Positions 26,528 to 34,730 of a stretch of 64,000 bases of DNA are shown piece after piece (the stretch's first letter is position 1; each line of letters starts with the position of its first letter). Below the pieces are notes generated by a model that ran no database searches, was not told where the DNA came from, and saw nothing but the letters and a program-made list of their open reading frames with translations. A program made the position numbers and the translations under genes. Source of the stretch: Kingella_B sp963529665 (GTDB taxonomy: Bacteria; Pseudomonadota; Gammaproteobacteria; Burkholderiales; Neisseriaceae); the NCBI GenBank assembly GCA_963529665.1, contig CAUSAG010000001.1, positions 1-64,000 of the forward strand, in the 5' to 3' direction.

Positions 26528-26640
26528 AAAAAAATTGCCCCGCGTTGAACAACGGGGGCACAAAAGGAACACAAACCACTACCAAATGGACTACACAGCA
26601 GCAAAGTTTCCGAACAATTTCTGTTGCCGTGTAGCTGGTG
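26528..26640 (-). ncRNA. Predicted Hfq-type small RNA, possibly Fur-controlled
   Basis: An RNA of about 113 nt is predicted. It begins with a long hairpin: CTACACGGCAACA (from 26634) pairs with TGCTGCTGTGTAG (to 26591), 12 pairs with one mismatch and an 18-nt loop. A U-rich single-stranded stretch of about 30 nt follows. It ends in a strong terminator, GCCCCCGTTG-TT-CAACGCGGGGC (one bulged C) followed by AA and seven Ts. This is the plan of an Hfq-dependent regulatory RNA. A Fur-like AT hexamer array overlaps its -35 box. In Neisseria, NrrF is a Fur-repressed sRNA; this may be a counterpart, but no sequence comparison could be made. Confidence 0.65.
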
Positions 26641-26646
26641 AAACGA

Positions 26647-26702
26647 ATACTACCCTTTTCCGTCTTTTTTTGCAAATGATATTTATTATTATTTTTATTA
26701 AA
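26647..26702 (-). promoter_or_regulatory. sRNA promoter with Fur-box-like operator
   Basis: TTGCAA (26675-26670) and TAGTAT (26652-26647) are 17 bp apart on the minus strand. Immediately upstream, 26678-26702 reads as consecutive hexamers of NATWAT type (GATATT, TATTAT, TATTTT, TATTA on the plus strand). By eye, 13 of 19 positions fit the Fur consensus GATAATGATAATCATTATC. Binding here would block the promoter when iron is plentiful. Confidence 0.5.
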
Positions 26703-26934
26703 ATATAGTAACTACATGATTTTAAACAAAACTAGTTTTAACAATTTTTAAAAATAGGTGGCACGAGCGCGAGTAAAAAATCTAAAACCGCAATTGGATT
26801 AGCAAAATTTGCGTATTCAAGCTGATTTAAAAAGCGCGAATATCATCATCCATAAGCGTTTTCAGGCTGCCTTGCTGGCTTATTTGTAAAAATGCGATAA
26901 TAAGCGTTCTTTTTCACTGCAACGAAAGCACCTT

Positions 26935-27792
26935 ATGACGGCTCAAATCATCAATGGCAAAGAAGTTTCCGAACAATGCTTGCAACGCATCAGCGAGCAA
27001 GTGCAACAACGCCAAGCCCAAGGCAAACGCGCCCCAGGTTTGGCGGTTATTTTGGTGGGCGATAATCCTGCCAGCGCGGTTTATGTGCGCAATAAGCAAC
27101 GCGCTTGCGATAAGGTGGGCTTTCGCTCGTTTTCGCATATTTTGTCTGAGCATACCAGCGAAGCAGAATTGCTGGCGCTGATTGATGCTTTGAACACGCA
27201 AGCGGATGTGGATGGGATTTTGGTGCAACTGCCGCTGCCTGCGCATATCAATAGCCAAGAAGTGTTGGAGCGCATTCATCCTGATAAGGATGTGGATGGT
27301 TTTCATCCTTATAACGTGGGGCGTTTGCTGCAACGGATGCCCACGCTGCGCCCATGCACGCCCAAGGGTGTGATGACTTTGCTGAATGCGTATCAGATTC
27401 CCGTAAAGGGCAAGAAGGTTACGATAGTTGGCGCGTCTAATATCGTGGGGCGTCCGATGGCGTTGGAGATTATGCTGGCAGGCGGCACGCCTACGGTTTG
27501 CCATCGTTTTACGGAAAATTTGGCACTGGAAGTGGCGACGGCGGATATTTTGATTGTTGCCGTGGGCAAGCCGAATTTTATTGAAGGGGCTTGGATTAAG
27601 CCGAATGCAACGGTGATTGATGTGGGCATCAATCGCTTGGAAGATGGCTCGTTGTGCGGCGATGTGGAATTTGCGGCGGCGCAAGAGCGTGCTGCGGCGA
27701 TTACGCCTGTGCCTGGTGGCGTGGGCCCGATGACGATTGCGAGCTTGCTGGAAAACACTTTGCAGGCGGCGCAAATACATGATGCAGCCTGA
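26935..27792 (+). CDS. folD: Methylene-THF dehydrogenase/methenyl-THF cyclohydrolase FolD
   Basis: FolD interconverts methylene-, methenyl- and formyl-tetrahydrofolate, supplying one-carbon units, including the formyl donor for PurN. The 285-residue length is standard. Visible signatures are the catalytic region YVRNKQRACDKVGF (Lys near residue 54), VQLPLPAHI, KDVDGFHPYNVGRL, the NADP-binding GASNIVGRPMALEIML, and PVPGGVGPMTIASLLENT near the end. The gene stands alone after the AT-rich gap. Confidence 0.96.
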   Translation: MTAQIINGKEVSEQCLQRISEQVQQRQAQGKRAPGLAVILVGDNPASAVYVRNKQRACDKVGFRSFSHILSEHTSEAELLALIDALNTQADVDGILVQLPLPAHINSQEVLERIHPDKDVDGFHPYNVGRLLQRMPTLRPCTPKGVMTLLNAYQIPVKGKKVTIVGASNIVGRPMALEIMLAGGTPTVCHRFTENLALEVATADILIVAVGKPNFIEGAWIKPNATVIDVGINRLEDGSLCGDVEFAAAQERAAAITPVPGGVGPMTIASLLENTLQAAQIHDAA

Positions 27793-27888
27793 AAACGGGA
27801 AACCGCGCTTTTGCAAAGTTAAAGCTGTAAACAGCGTTTCAGGCTGCCTTTGGCGGCTAATGTTCACTATTCACAACGGAGCAACATC

Positions 27889-28698
27889 ATGGCACAAACT
27901 GCCCTGCCCGATTTTTGCCAAGCATATTTAAACCGCACCTTGCAGCCCACCGTGCCGTTTACGCTGGGCAGCAAAGCCGACCGTTCGCAAATCTGGCAAA
28001 GCAAGGTGGGCGGCAATCCTTATCTGCCGCTGGATACCGATTATCCGCGCAACGCCAACGGCGAGCCGCTAACGCTGTTGGCGCAGGTGAATTTTGCCGA
28101 AATGCCGCCGCTGCCCGATTTTCCCAGCAGCGGTTTGATTCAGTTTTTTGTGGACGAAACCGATTATTCCTTGGGCGTGGATTACGAGCATTACAGCAAT
28201 ACAGACAACTACCGCGTAGTTTACTATCCCGAGATTACGCAAGATTTGGCGCAGCTTTGCGATGATTTCGCGCCGTTTCAGGCTGCCGCAAAAGAAGAAG
28301 GCGCGCTGCCTGTTGATGGCGAATATCGGATTATTTTTCAAGACATTATCCAGCAGCCCATTTCGGTTGGCGATTTTCGCAACGAGCTGGTTGCGGGCAT
28401 CACCAATATCAAAGACCCCGCGCAAAAGCAGCTTTGGGACGCGCTTTTTGCCGCCGATAACGCCGAAGGGCATCGCATCTGCGGTTATCCCTATTTCACG
28501 CAAACCGACCCGCGCGAATGGTTTGACCATCTAAAAAACCACACCGTGCTGCTGTTCCAGCTAGACAGCGATTTTGACGACAGCGAGAGCAACGACCGCG
28601 TGCTTTGGGGCGATAGCGGCGTTGGCAATTTCTTTATCACGCCCGAAGATTTGCGCCAGCGCGATTTCAGCCGCGTGCTGTTTACTTGGGATTGCTGA
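27889..28698 (+). CDS. DUF1963 (YwqG-like) protein
   Basis: This 269-residue cytosolic protein fits the YwqG/DUF1963 pattern: SKVGGNPYLPLDTDYPRN near residue 42, LTLLAQVNFAEMPPLPDFPSSGLIQFFVD, a HRICGYPYFTQTDPRE motif near 195, and the C-terminal LLFQLDSD and WGDSGVGNFFITPEDLRQRDFS. These proteins are widespread in bacteria and have no settled function. The ATG at 27889 follows GGAGCAACATC; an upstream frame extension translates repeat sequence. A DUS fragment (FQAAAK) is in frame. A good terminator follows. Confidence 0.85.
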   Translation: MAQTALPDFCQAYLNRTLQPTVPFTLGSKADRSQIWQSKVGGNPYLPLDTDYPRNANGEPLTLLAQVNFAEMPPLPDFPSSGLIQFFVDETDYSLGVDYEHYSNTDNYRVVYYPEITQDLAQLCDDFAPFQAAAKEEGALPVDGEYRIIFQDIIQQPISVGDFRNELVAGITNIKDPAQKQLWDALFAADNAEGHRICGYPYFTQTDPREWFDHLKNHTVLLFQLDSDFDDSESNDRVLWGDSGVGNFFITPEDLRQRDFSRVLFTWDC

Positions 28699-28736
28699 TA
28701 GCTTTCAGGCTGCCTGAATCAGCCGATGTCATGCAA

Positions 28737-28769
28737 AAGGGCGGATATGAAATCCGCCCTGTTTTTTTG
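28737..28769 (+). terminator. Rho-independent terminator after DUF1963 gene
   Basis: The stem AGGGCGGAT pairs with ATCCGCCCT across a four-to-six-base loop and is followed by G and seven Ts. Confidence 0.8.
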
Positions 28770-28809
28770 CCCGTTGGTTACAACAAGAGTTGCACGGCTT
28801 TCAGGCTGC

Positions 28810-31800
28810 CTATTTTTTCTTTTTCACAATGGTGATTTTGCCATTAACCATTTTGAGCGTGCCGCTAACCGCAGGGGTGGGCGCGGCTTCTTTTTTGGCT
28901 TGGCGCGATTGACTCGGCGCTGCGTTTTTCAGGCTGCCTTTGTTGGCTTGGCTTGGCGTGTTGCCGCTGCTGGGTTTGGCTGCGCTGGCATCTGCTTTGC
29001 CTGCTTTCGCTTTGTTCACACCTTTGGTTTGGGCTTCACTGGTTTTCAGGCTGCCTTTGGCTTTGCGCGATGGTTTGGGCTGTTCAGCTGCAACCTTTGC
29101 GCTGGCAATTTGGTTCACTTCGCCGTTTGCCGTTTTCAGGCTGCCTGAAATATCGGCGGCGGCTTTTTTGCCTTTGCGTGATGGTTTCGCCAAATTTTGT
29201 TCCGTTGTTTTGGCGGTTTTCTCATCCGCAGCCTTTGCATCTGCCGCTTTGGCTGCGCTGGAATCTGCTTTACTGGTTTTCAGGCTGCCTTTGGCTTTGC
29301 GCGATGGTTTGGGCTGGACTGCTTCAACCTTTGCGCTGGCAGTTTGGTTTACTTTGCCGTTTGCCGTTTTCAGGCTGCCTGAAACATCTGCGGTGGCTTT
29401 TTTGCCCTTGCGCGATTGGCTTGGCTTGCTGTCGGCAACGATTACAGCTTTTGTTGTCTCAGCATTTGTTGTTTTGACTGCGCTGGTTTTGGCTGCGCCA
29501 GAACTCGTTTCATCCGCTTTCAGGCTGCCTTTTGTCTTGCGCGATTTCTTCGCTGGGCTGGATTCAGCAGGCGCGATGGTTTCTGTTACCTTTGTTTGCG
29601 CTGCTTTTTTGCTGCGCGTGGTTTTCAGGCTGCCTGAAACATCGTCTGCCGCTGATTTTTTCGTTTTGCGTGCTTTGCGCGATTCGCCTCCCGACACCAG
29701 CACTAAATCAATCTTGCTGGTTTCCAAATCGGCACGGGCTACTTTGATGACGACGCGGTCGCCCATTTTGAACTGCACGCCGCTGCGCTCGCCTACCATC
29801 GACAGCGTTTCGGGGTGGTAGTTGAAATAATCTTCGCCCAAATCGCTCACATGAACCATGCCTTCAATGTGGATGTCGTCCAGCGTTACAAAAATGCCGA
29901 AATTCGCCATGCCGCTGATTTTGCCCGCGAACACTTCGCCCACTTTGTCGCGCATATAGTAGGTTTTGAGCCAGTTTTCCACATCGCGGCTGGCATCATC
30001 GGCGCGGCGTTCGCAATGCGACGAATGCGCGCCAAGCGCTTGCCAGTCGGCTTGGTATTGCTCGCCTGCCAACACGGCTTTGATGGCGCGGTGCACCAGC
30101 AAATCGGGATAACGGCGGATGGGCGAAGTGAAATGGGTGTAATGCTCATACGCCAGCCCAAAATGCCCTGCGTTGTGCGGCTCGTATTGGGCTTGCTGCA
30201 TGGAGCGCAGCAGCATGGTTTGCAGCAATTCGCGGTCATCGCGCTCGGCGATTTTGTCGGCAAGGGCGGCGTAATCTTTGGGCGTGGGGTTATCGCCGCC
30301 GCCCAGTTGCAAACCGAGCAAGCCCAGTTGCTCGCGCAAGGCGGCGAGTTTTTCGGGCGTAGGGCCTGCATGGTTACGATACAGCGCTGGATGCTTGTTT
30401 TTTAACAGAAAATCGGCGGAACACACGTTGGCAGCGAGCATACATTCTTCAATCAATTTATGCGCGTCGTTGCGCACCACGGGGATGATGCGGTCAATTT
30501 TGCCGTTGTCGTTGAACAGCATTTGCGTTTCGCTGGTTTCAAATTCCATTGCGCCGCGAGCGTGGCGTTTTTTCTGCAAGATTTTGAATAATTTGTATAA
30601 CGTGGCAAGCTGTTCACTATATTGATTTTGCGTTTTTTGGCTAATCCATTCCCACACTTGGTTATAGGTAAGCCTGCCGTGCGATTTCATCACGGCGGGG
30701 TAGAAGCGATACGATTTGATGTTGCCCGCAAACGTGATTTCCATGTCGCACACCATGCACAGCCGCTCCACATCGGGGTTGAGCGAGCAGATGCCGTTGG
30801 ACAGGTTTTCAGGCAGCATCGGAATCACGCGGCGCGGAAAATACACGCTGGTGGCGCGTTCTTGCGCGTCTTGGTCTATGGCATCGTCGGGATTCACATA
30901 ATGGCTCACATCGGCGATGGCAACGATAAGCCGATAATTGCGCCCGATTTTTTCGGCATACACCGCGTCGTCAAAATCGCGCGAGGTTTCGCCGTCTATG
31001 GTTACCAGCGGCAAATCGCGCAAATCCACGCGGTTTTTGCGGTCGCCGGGGCGCACTTTTTCGGGGATTTTGGCGGCGGCTTTCAGGCAGCCTGCGCTGA
31101 ATTCGTGCGGCAATTTGTGTTTTCGCAGCGCGATTTCAATTTCCATGCCACTGTCGGCGTAATCGCCCAGCACTTCGGTGATGCGGGCAACGGCGGGGCG
31201 GTGGTTTTCGGGATAGGCGGTGATTTCAGCCACCACCACCTGCCCTTCGCTGGGGGCAAACTGCGCCACGCTGTCGGGCTCTAAAATCACATTTTGCGTG
31301 AGACGTTTGTCTTCGGGGTCTAGCACGGCGATGCCGCGTTCCAAATAAAACCTGCCCACGATAGACGTTTGCGCGCGTTCTATGATGTCTAAAATTTGCC
31401 CTTCGCGCCGCCCGCGGCGGTCTAGCCCCAGCGGGCGCACGGTTACAATGTCGCCGTTCATCACGCCGCGCGTTTGCCGCTCATACAACACCAAATCGCC
31501 CTCGCCCGTGGGGATAAGCGGCACGGCGAAACCGAAGCCGTCTTTGTGCATTTCTACGCGGCATTTCACGATTTCCAGTTTTTCGGCGGCGCAGACGAGA
31601 TTGCGGCGGTTAATCAGAATTTGCCCGTCGCGTGCCATGGCTTTGAGGCGGCGTTCAAAAAATTCGTATTCGCTATCGGTAATGGATAACTGCTTGGCAA
31701 GGCTGGGGATTTTTTGTGGTGTGCCTGCGGTTTCCAAGAGCTGGATAATCCATTCGCGGCTGGGCAGCGGATGGGGGTATTTTTGTTGTTCACGCGCCAG

Positions 31801-31875
31801 ATAGGGGTCTTGGGCGCGTAGGCTGGTGTTTTTGCTTTTGGTTGTTTTACTTGTTTTGTTTTTGGTTTTTGCCAT
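28810..31875 (-). CDS. rnr: Exoribonuclease RNase R with DUS-rich tail
   Basis: RNase R digests structured RNA 3' to 5'. The 1021-residue protein has a winged-helix start (about 45-95), two cold-shock domains (about 95-250), the RNB catalytic domain (about 280-610) with DGETSRDFDDAVYAE and IADVSHYVNPDDAIDQDAQE (metal-binding Asp residues), and an S1 domain (about 650-735, GKISGMANFGIFVTLDD). Beyond residue 735 lies a Lys/Ala/Ser-rich tail of about 285 residues, far longer than usual. It includes seven GSLK motifs and one GTLK, each encoded by a DUS, in alternating VSGSLKT and RKAKGSLKT blocks. The catalytic core is intact. Confidence 0.95.
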   Translation of the reverse strand: MAKTKNKTSKTTKSKNTSLRAQDPYLAREQQKYPHPLPSREWIIQLLETAGTPQKIPSLAKQLSITDSEYEFFERRLKAMARDGQILINRRNLVCAAEKLEIVKCRVEMHKDGFGFAVPLIPTGEGDLVLYERQTRGVMNGDIVTVRPLGLDRRGRREGQILDIIERAQTSIVGRFYLERGIAVLDPEDKRLTQNVILEPDSVAQFAPSEGQVVVAEITAYPENHRPAVARITEVLGDYADSGMEIEIALRKHKLPHEFSAGCLKAAAKIPEKVRPGDRKNRVDLRDLPLVTIDGETSRDFDDAVYAEKIGRNYRLIVAIADVSHYVNPDDAIDQDAQERATSVYFPRRVIPMLPENLSNGICSLNPDVERLCMVCDMEITFAGNIKSYRFYPAVMKSHGRLTYNQVWEWISQKTQNQYSEQLATLYKLFKILQKKRHARGAMEFETSETQMLFNDNGKIDRIIPVVRNDAHKLIEECMLAANVCSADFLLKNKHPALYRNHAGPTPEKLAALREQLGLLGLQLGGGDNPTPKDYAALADKIAERDDRELLQTMLLRSMQQAQYEPHNAGHFGLAYEHYTHFTSPIRRYPDLLVHRAIKAVLAGEQYQADWQALGAHSSHCERRADDASRDVENWLKTYYMRDKVGEVFAGKISGMANFGIFVTLDDIHIEGMVHVSDLGEDYFNYHPETLSMVGERSGVQFKMGDRVVIKVARADLETSKIDLVLVSGGESRKARKTKKSAADDVSGSLKTTRSKKAAQTKVTETIAPAESSPAKKSRKTKGSLKADETSSGAAKTSAVKTTNAETTKAVIVADSKPSQSRKGKKATADVSGSLKTANGKVNQTASAKVEAVQPKPSRKAKGSLKTSKADSSAAKAADAKAADEKTAKTTEQNLAKPSRKGKKAAADISGSLKTANGEVNQIASAKVAAEQPKPSRKAKGSLKTSEAQTKGVNKAKAGKADASAAKPSSGNTPSQANKGSLKNAAPSQSRQAKKEAAPTPAVSGTLKMVNGKITIVKKKK

Positions 31876-32029
31876 TTCGGTGTAAATCCTTGTTGTGATT
31901 ATGGGTTTTTGTCAGATGTGTACTTTAACGGAAAATGGGATGCGGGGGAAGTTTCAGGCTGCCTGAATAGGGGAATTGGGGGCGGAGTGTGGTTTTTGCG
32001 GGATGAGGCAGCCTGAAAACTAGACATAG

Positions 32030-32103
32030 TGTGTTTTCGGCTTGCCGATGTTGCAGCCTGTGCCGTTTTATGCGCCGTTTGGCGACAAGCCGCCGCCGCT
32101 CCA
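32030..32103. repeat. GGAGCG-family element, decayed left arm
   Basis: The right arm TTTGGCGACAAGCCGCCGCC with GCTCCAT is well preserved; the left arm is reduced to TTCGGCTTGCCGA. A DUS lies upstream at about 32007. Confidence 0.55.
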
Positions 32104-32112
32104 TATTTGGGT

Positions 32113-32188
32113 TTTAGCTTCGCAACTCCGCTTCGCTACGCAGGCTGCCTATGCGCGATAAGGCAGCCTGCGCAGCGAAGCTAAAACG
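32113..32188. repeat. Inverted GCGAAGCTAAAA repeats joined to AGGCAGCCTGCG
   Basis: Left half: TTTTAGCTTCGCAACTCCGC, then TTCGCTACGCAGGCTGCCT. Right half: AGGCAGCCTGCGCAGCGAAG, then CTAAAA. The two halves are inverted around GCGCGATA. Related copies are at 3890-3925 and 63800-63840. The DUS here ends in CG where AA would be expected. Confidence 0.6.
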
Positions 32189-32199
32189 CCGGTTTGCGG

Positions 32200-32517
32200 C
32201 TAAAACGTGGCGCACACAATCACGCCGCCCATGCCTGCTTGCGGCGACAGGTGGAAAATCTGCCAGTTTTCACCGCTGTGGATGTAATACGACAGATTGG
32301 GGAAATCGGCGGCGATGCGCGGGGGCAGCGAGGCGAGGTCGTATTCGTATAAATCAAACAGGATGTTGTGCGGATAAAAGCCGTTAAGCGAAAAATCTAC
32401 CACGCCGGTGAACTCGCAGTCTTCGTGTTCATCAAAGCTCAAAATCAGTTTGTCTTCGTGCGGGATATGGCGGATAGCGGTGAGGCGGGCGTTGGCGTAG
32501 CGTCGGGTGGCGGTCAT
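32200..32517 (-). CDS. Hypothetical protein
   Basis: This 105-residue protein is soluble, with no signal or membrane segment. It has a mixed alpha/beta look: NARLTAIRHIPHEDKLILSF, DCEFTGVVDFSLNGFY, FDLYEYDLASLPPRI and a C-terminal GVIVCATF. I do not recognise a family. The start at 32517 is 111 bp from the divergent waaF start, and a DUS-like fragment lies between. It ends inside the edge of the repeat cluster at 32113-32188. Codon use resembles its neighbours. Confidence 0.6.
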   Translation of the reverse strand: MTATRRYANARLTAIRHIPHEDKLILSFDEHEDCEFTGVVDFSLNGFYPHNILFDLYEYDLASLPPRIAADFPNLSYYIHSGENWQIFHLSPQAGMGGVIVCATF

Positions 32518-32628
32518 GTTGGGCGGTTGGGCGGGTAAACGAAAGGCGGCATTGTAGCCTGAAACTTTTGCGCGCGGCAGTTTTTCGCCCTACAATCGGC
32601 GCGTTCTTTGTTTTGAAAACAGGATGAA

Positions 32629-33636
32629 ATGGCTAAAAAAATACTGGTTTTGTCGCCTTCTTGGATTGGTGATTGCGTGATGACGCAGCCGATGTTGCGC
32701 CGATTGCATGAGCTGCATCCCGATTGCGTGATTGATGTGTTTGCGCCCAAGTGGTCGCAGGCGGTGTATCGGCGCATGGATGAAGTGGACGAGATTTTGG
32801 ATAATCCGTTTGGGCATGGCGCGTTGCAACTGCGCGAGCGTTGGCGCGTGGGGCGGATGCTGGGAAAGCGACAATATGACCAAGTGATTGCCACCGCAGG
32901 CAGCCTGAAAATGGGTTTTTTGGCGTTTGCCACGGGCATCAAGCAGCGCACGGGCTATGTGGGCGAGCAGCGTTATGGACTGCTGAACGATATTCGCAAG
33001 CTGGATAAGGCAGCGCTGCCGTTGATGGTGGATCGCTACACCGCGCTGGCGCATCCATCGCAGGCGGCATTTGATGGCAAATCGTCGCAGCCAAGTTTCA
33101 CCATTGATGCGGCAAGCCAAGCGGCGGCTTTGGCGACACACGGTTTGGATTTGGATAAGCCTGTTATCGCGTTTTGCCACGGCGCGGAATACGGCGTGGC
33201 AAAGCGTTGGCTACCGTGCCATTTTGCCGCCACGGCGCAATATTACGCGCAACGCGGTTATCAAATTTGGCTGTTTGGCTCGCACAAAGATTTTGCCTTG
33301 GGCGAAGAGATTAACCAGCTTTCAGGCTGCCTGTGCACCAATTTATGCGGCAAAACGAGCTTGGACGAAGCGATTGATTTGCTCGCCTGCGCCGATACCG
33401 TGTTTTGCAACGACAGCGGCCTGATGCACCTTGCGGCGGCGGTGGGCTGCAAGCTGGTGGCGATTTACGGCTCGTCCAGCCCCGAACACACGCCGCCGTT
33501 GAGCGACAAGGCGAAAATCGCCACGCTGAATTTGGATTGCAGCCCATGTTTTAAACGCGAATGTCCGCTGGGGCATTTTGATTGCATGACGAAATTAACG
33601 CCAGATAAGGTGATTGCGATTGCGGAGGAGGGGTAG
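32629..33636 (+). CDS. waaF: ADP-heptose--LPS heptosyltransferase II WaaF
   Basis: WaaF adds the second heptose to the inner core of lipooligosaccharide at the cytosolic face of the inner membrane. The 335-residue GT9-family protein shows the ILVLSPSWIGDCVMTQPM start, MDEVDEIL, a nucleotide-sugar site region HGAEYGVAKRWLP, and the C-terminal VFCNDSGLMHLAAAVGCKLVAIYGSS spread over 260-285, ending in SPCFKRECPLGH with a conserved Cys pattern. The ATG follows AGGATGAA. A DUS is read in frame near residue 92 (AGSLKM). No other LOS gene is adjacent. Confidence 0.95.
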   Translation: MAKKILVLSPSWIGDCVMTQPMLRRLHELHPDCVIDVFAPKWSQAVYRRMDEVDEILDNPFGHGALQLRERWRVGRMLGKRQYDQVIATAGSLKMGFLAFATGIKQRTGYVGEQRYGLLNDIRKLDKAALPLMVDRYTALAHPSQAAFDGKSSQPSFTIDAASQAAALATHGLDLDKPVIAFCHGAEYGVAKRWLPCHFAATAQYYAQRGYQIWLFGSHKDFALGEEINQLSGCLCTNLCGKTSLDEAIDLLACADTVFCNDSGLMHLAAAVGCKLVAIYGSSSPEHTPPLSDKAKIATLNLDCSPCFKRECPLGHFDCMTKLTPDKVIAIAEEG

Positions 33637-33694
33637 GCTAAAAAACGTTTTCAGGCTGCCTTGTTTCGTTAGAACTCTATTTAATAGGTAAAAA

Positions 33695-34111
33695 ATGACT
33701 GCTATGGATATTGGCTGGGTTACAGCTTATGACTTAGACTGGTTTGGAAAATGCGGGCAGCATATAGCGCATTTCGCAACAGGCGGCACGGATACGATGC
33801 CAGATGTTTTCATGAAAAATAAAGAGTTATGGGAAAAGGTAAGTGATTTTTGCGATAACTTGCCAACGCAGGAGCGGGAAATTGTGATTTGTGATGAAAA
33901 TCTACCTTATTTTGAAAATGACAACGAAAGAGAATGGTATCTATCCTCTTTTGTAGAAATGGCAAAGAAAGGGTTTTATAGCCATGATATTGATTTTAAA
34001 AATTTACAGTACAAATTGATTGCTTATCCAATTATTGACGTAAAACTGCCACAAGCGATTTATGATTTATTGCCACAAGTAGATTTAGAAAAAATGGCGT
34101 TTCCTAATTAA
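33695..34111 (+). CDS. Hypothetical protein, low GC
   Basis: This 138-residue cytosolic protein is not recognised. It is acidic and rich in Asp, Asn, Tyr, Phe and Lys, with DNLPTQEREIVICDENLPYF near the middle and a C-terminal PQAIYDLLPQVDLEKMAF. Its DNA is visibly AT-richer than flanking genes and is free of internal DUS, both suggesting recent arrival. It is preceded by a DUS at 33650 and followed by an inverted DUS pair. Size and composition would suit an immunity or small accessory protein, but no toxin partner is adjacent, so no role is assigned. Confidence 0.6.
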   Translation: MTAMDIGWVTAYDLDWFGKCGQHIAHFATGGTDTMPDVFMKNKELWEKVSDFCDNLPTQEREIVICDENLPYFENDNEREWYLSSFVEMAKKGFYSHDIDFKNLQYKLIAYPIIDVKLPQAIYDLLPQVDLEKMAFPN

Positions 34112-34112
34112 A

Positions 34113-34154
34113 AAGGCAGCCTGAAATAGCAATTTCTGCGTTTCAGGCTGCCTA
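34113..34154. terminator. Inverted DUS pair
   Basis: AGGCAGCCTGAAAT and GTTTCAGGCTGCCT form a stem around a loop of about 13 bases directly after the low-GC gene. It is followed by ATTTTGG, a weak T run. Confidence 0.5.
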
Positions 34155-34406
34155 TTTTGGCTTGACACGCCAAGCCCAATCGCCGACAATCCGCCCCACA
34201 TTTTGAGTTGGGTTTGAGAATCCATGCCAACCTGCCGCAAGGTAAGGTGGATGCGCCAAAGCAGCAAGGCGCGATGTGGCCGGCAACGGCAATCTCCACA
34301 ACCCGCACTGCAAAGTGTGGGCTTTTTATGCCCGTTTTACAACCCACGGGGCGATTTATTCCAACTTGCAGCCCCATCTTTCTAATTGCTAAACAAGGAA
34401 TCTAAA
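34155..34406. other. Gene remnant or non-coding stretch
   Basis: No intact gene is supported. The frames give short repeat-like peptides such as SVGFLCPFYNPRGDLFQ that I associate with spurious ORFs in related genomes. The 34208-34405 frame has no ribosome site. Confidence 0.4.
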
Positions 34407-34730
34407 ATGAAATTTTCTATTCTTAATCATCAATTTGCCACCGCAACCGTTCCCGCTTCTGGCACGGTGAAAATTTATCTGCACAACAATGGCGAGCAAG
34501 CGCATGAAGTGCTGTTTTACGATGCGGATTTGGCGCAATGGCGCGTTTGCAGCAGCCATCATGCCGCTTTAACCGCGCCCGATAATCGCCCGTATCCCCA
34601 GCCCCTGCCCGAGCGTTTGCGTGAATTGGGCGTTATGCATCAAACCGAAAACGTAGCGGCGCAGCTTTGCGAACAGGTGCGGACATTTGCCCGAAAACGA
34701 CGCAATGCGTTTTGCAGATTGAAGGGGTAA
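34407..34730 (+). CDS. Hypothetical protein
   Basis: This 107-residue protein starts at the ATG at 34407 (MKFSILNHQF), preceded by AAGGAATCTAAA; an earlier ATG is seven codons upstream but is farther from the purine-rich site. The N-terminal 60 residues look beta-rich (FATATVPASGTVKIYLHN and EVLFYDADLAQWRVC), and the C-terminal part is basic and helical. No family is recognised. It has no signal peptide. A DUS inverted pair follows at 34739-34773. Confidence 0.55.
   Translation: MKFSILNHQFATATVPASGTVKIYLHNNGEQAHEVLFYDADLAQWRVCSSHHAALTAPDNRPYPQPLPERLRELGVMHQTENVAAQLCEQVRTFARKRRNAFCRLKG

Larger units (their letters stand above)
26042..26934. other. AT-rich gap between pheA and folD with two ncRNA candidates
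   Basis: This 893-bp region is clearly richer in A and T than its neighbours and holds almost no DUS except near its edges (about 26105-26140 and 26860). No protein gene is supported: the minus-strand open frame at 26193-26393 would start inside a predicted -35 box, and the plus-strand frame at 26421-26708 has no ribosome site. What it does hold are two minus-strand transcription units with promoter, folded RNA and terminator, listed separately. Confidence 0.65.
31876..32199. other. Repeat-bearing gap between rnr and the next gene
   Basis: This 324-bp gap holds DUS copies (31951, 32007), a degenerate GGAGCG element (32030-32103), and an inverted pair of GCGAAGCTAAAA repeats fused to truncated DUS (32113-32188). 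No gene is supported. Confidence 0.65.

Noticed and set aside
28940..29821. 293-codon ORF opposite the rnr tail
   Set aside because: It is a mirror of the DUS-rich, Lys/Ala-rich tail; the repeated FRLP motifs are reversed DUS.
34208..34405. Plus-strand ORF of 65 codons before the 34407 gene
   Set aside because: No ribosome site, odd composition, and another frame of the same DNA gives an equally good peptide, which suggests a non-coding repeat.
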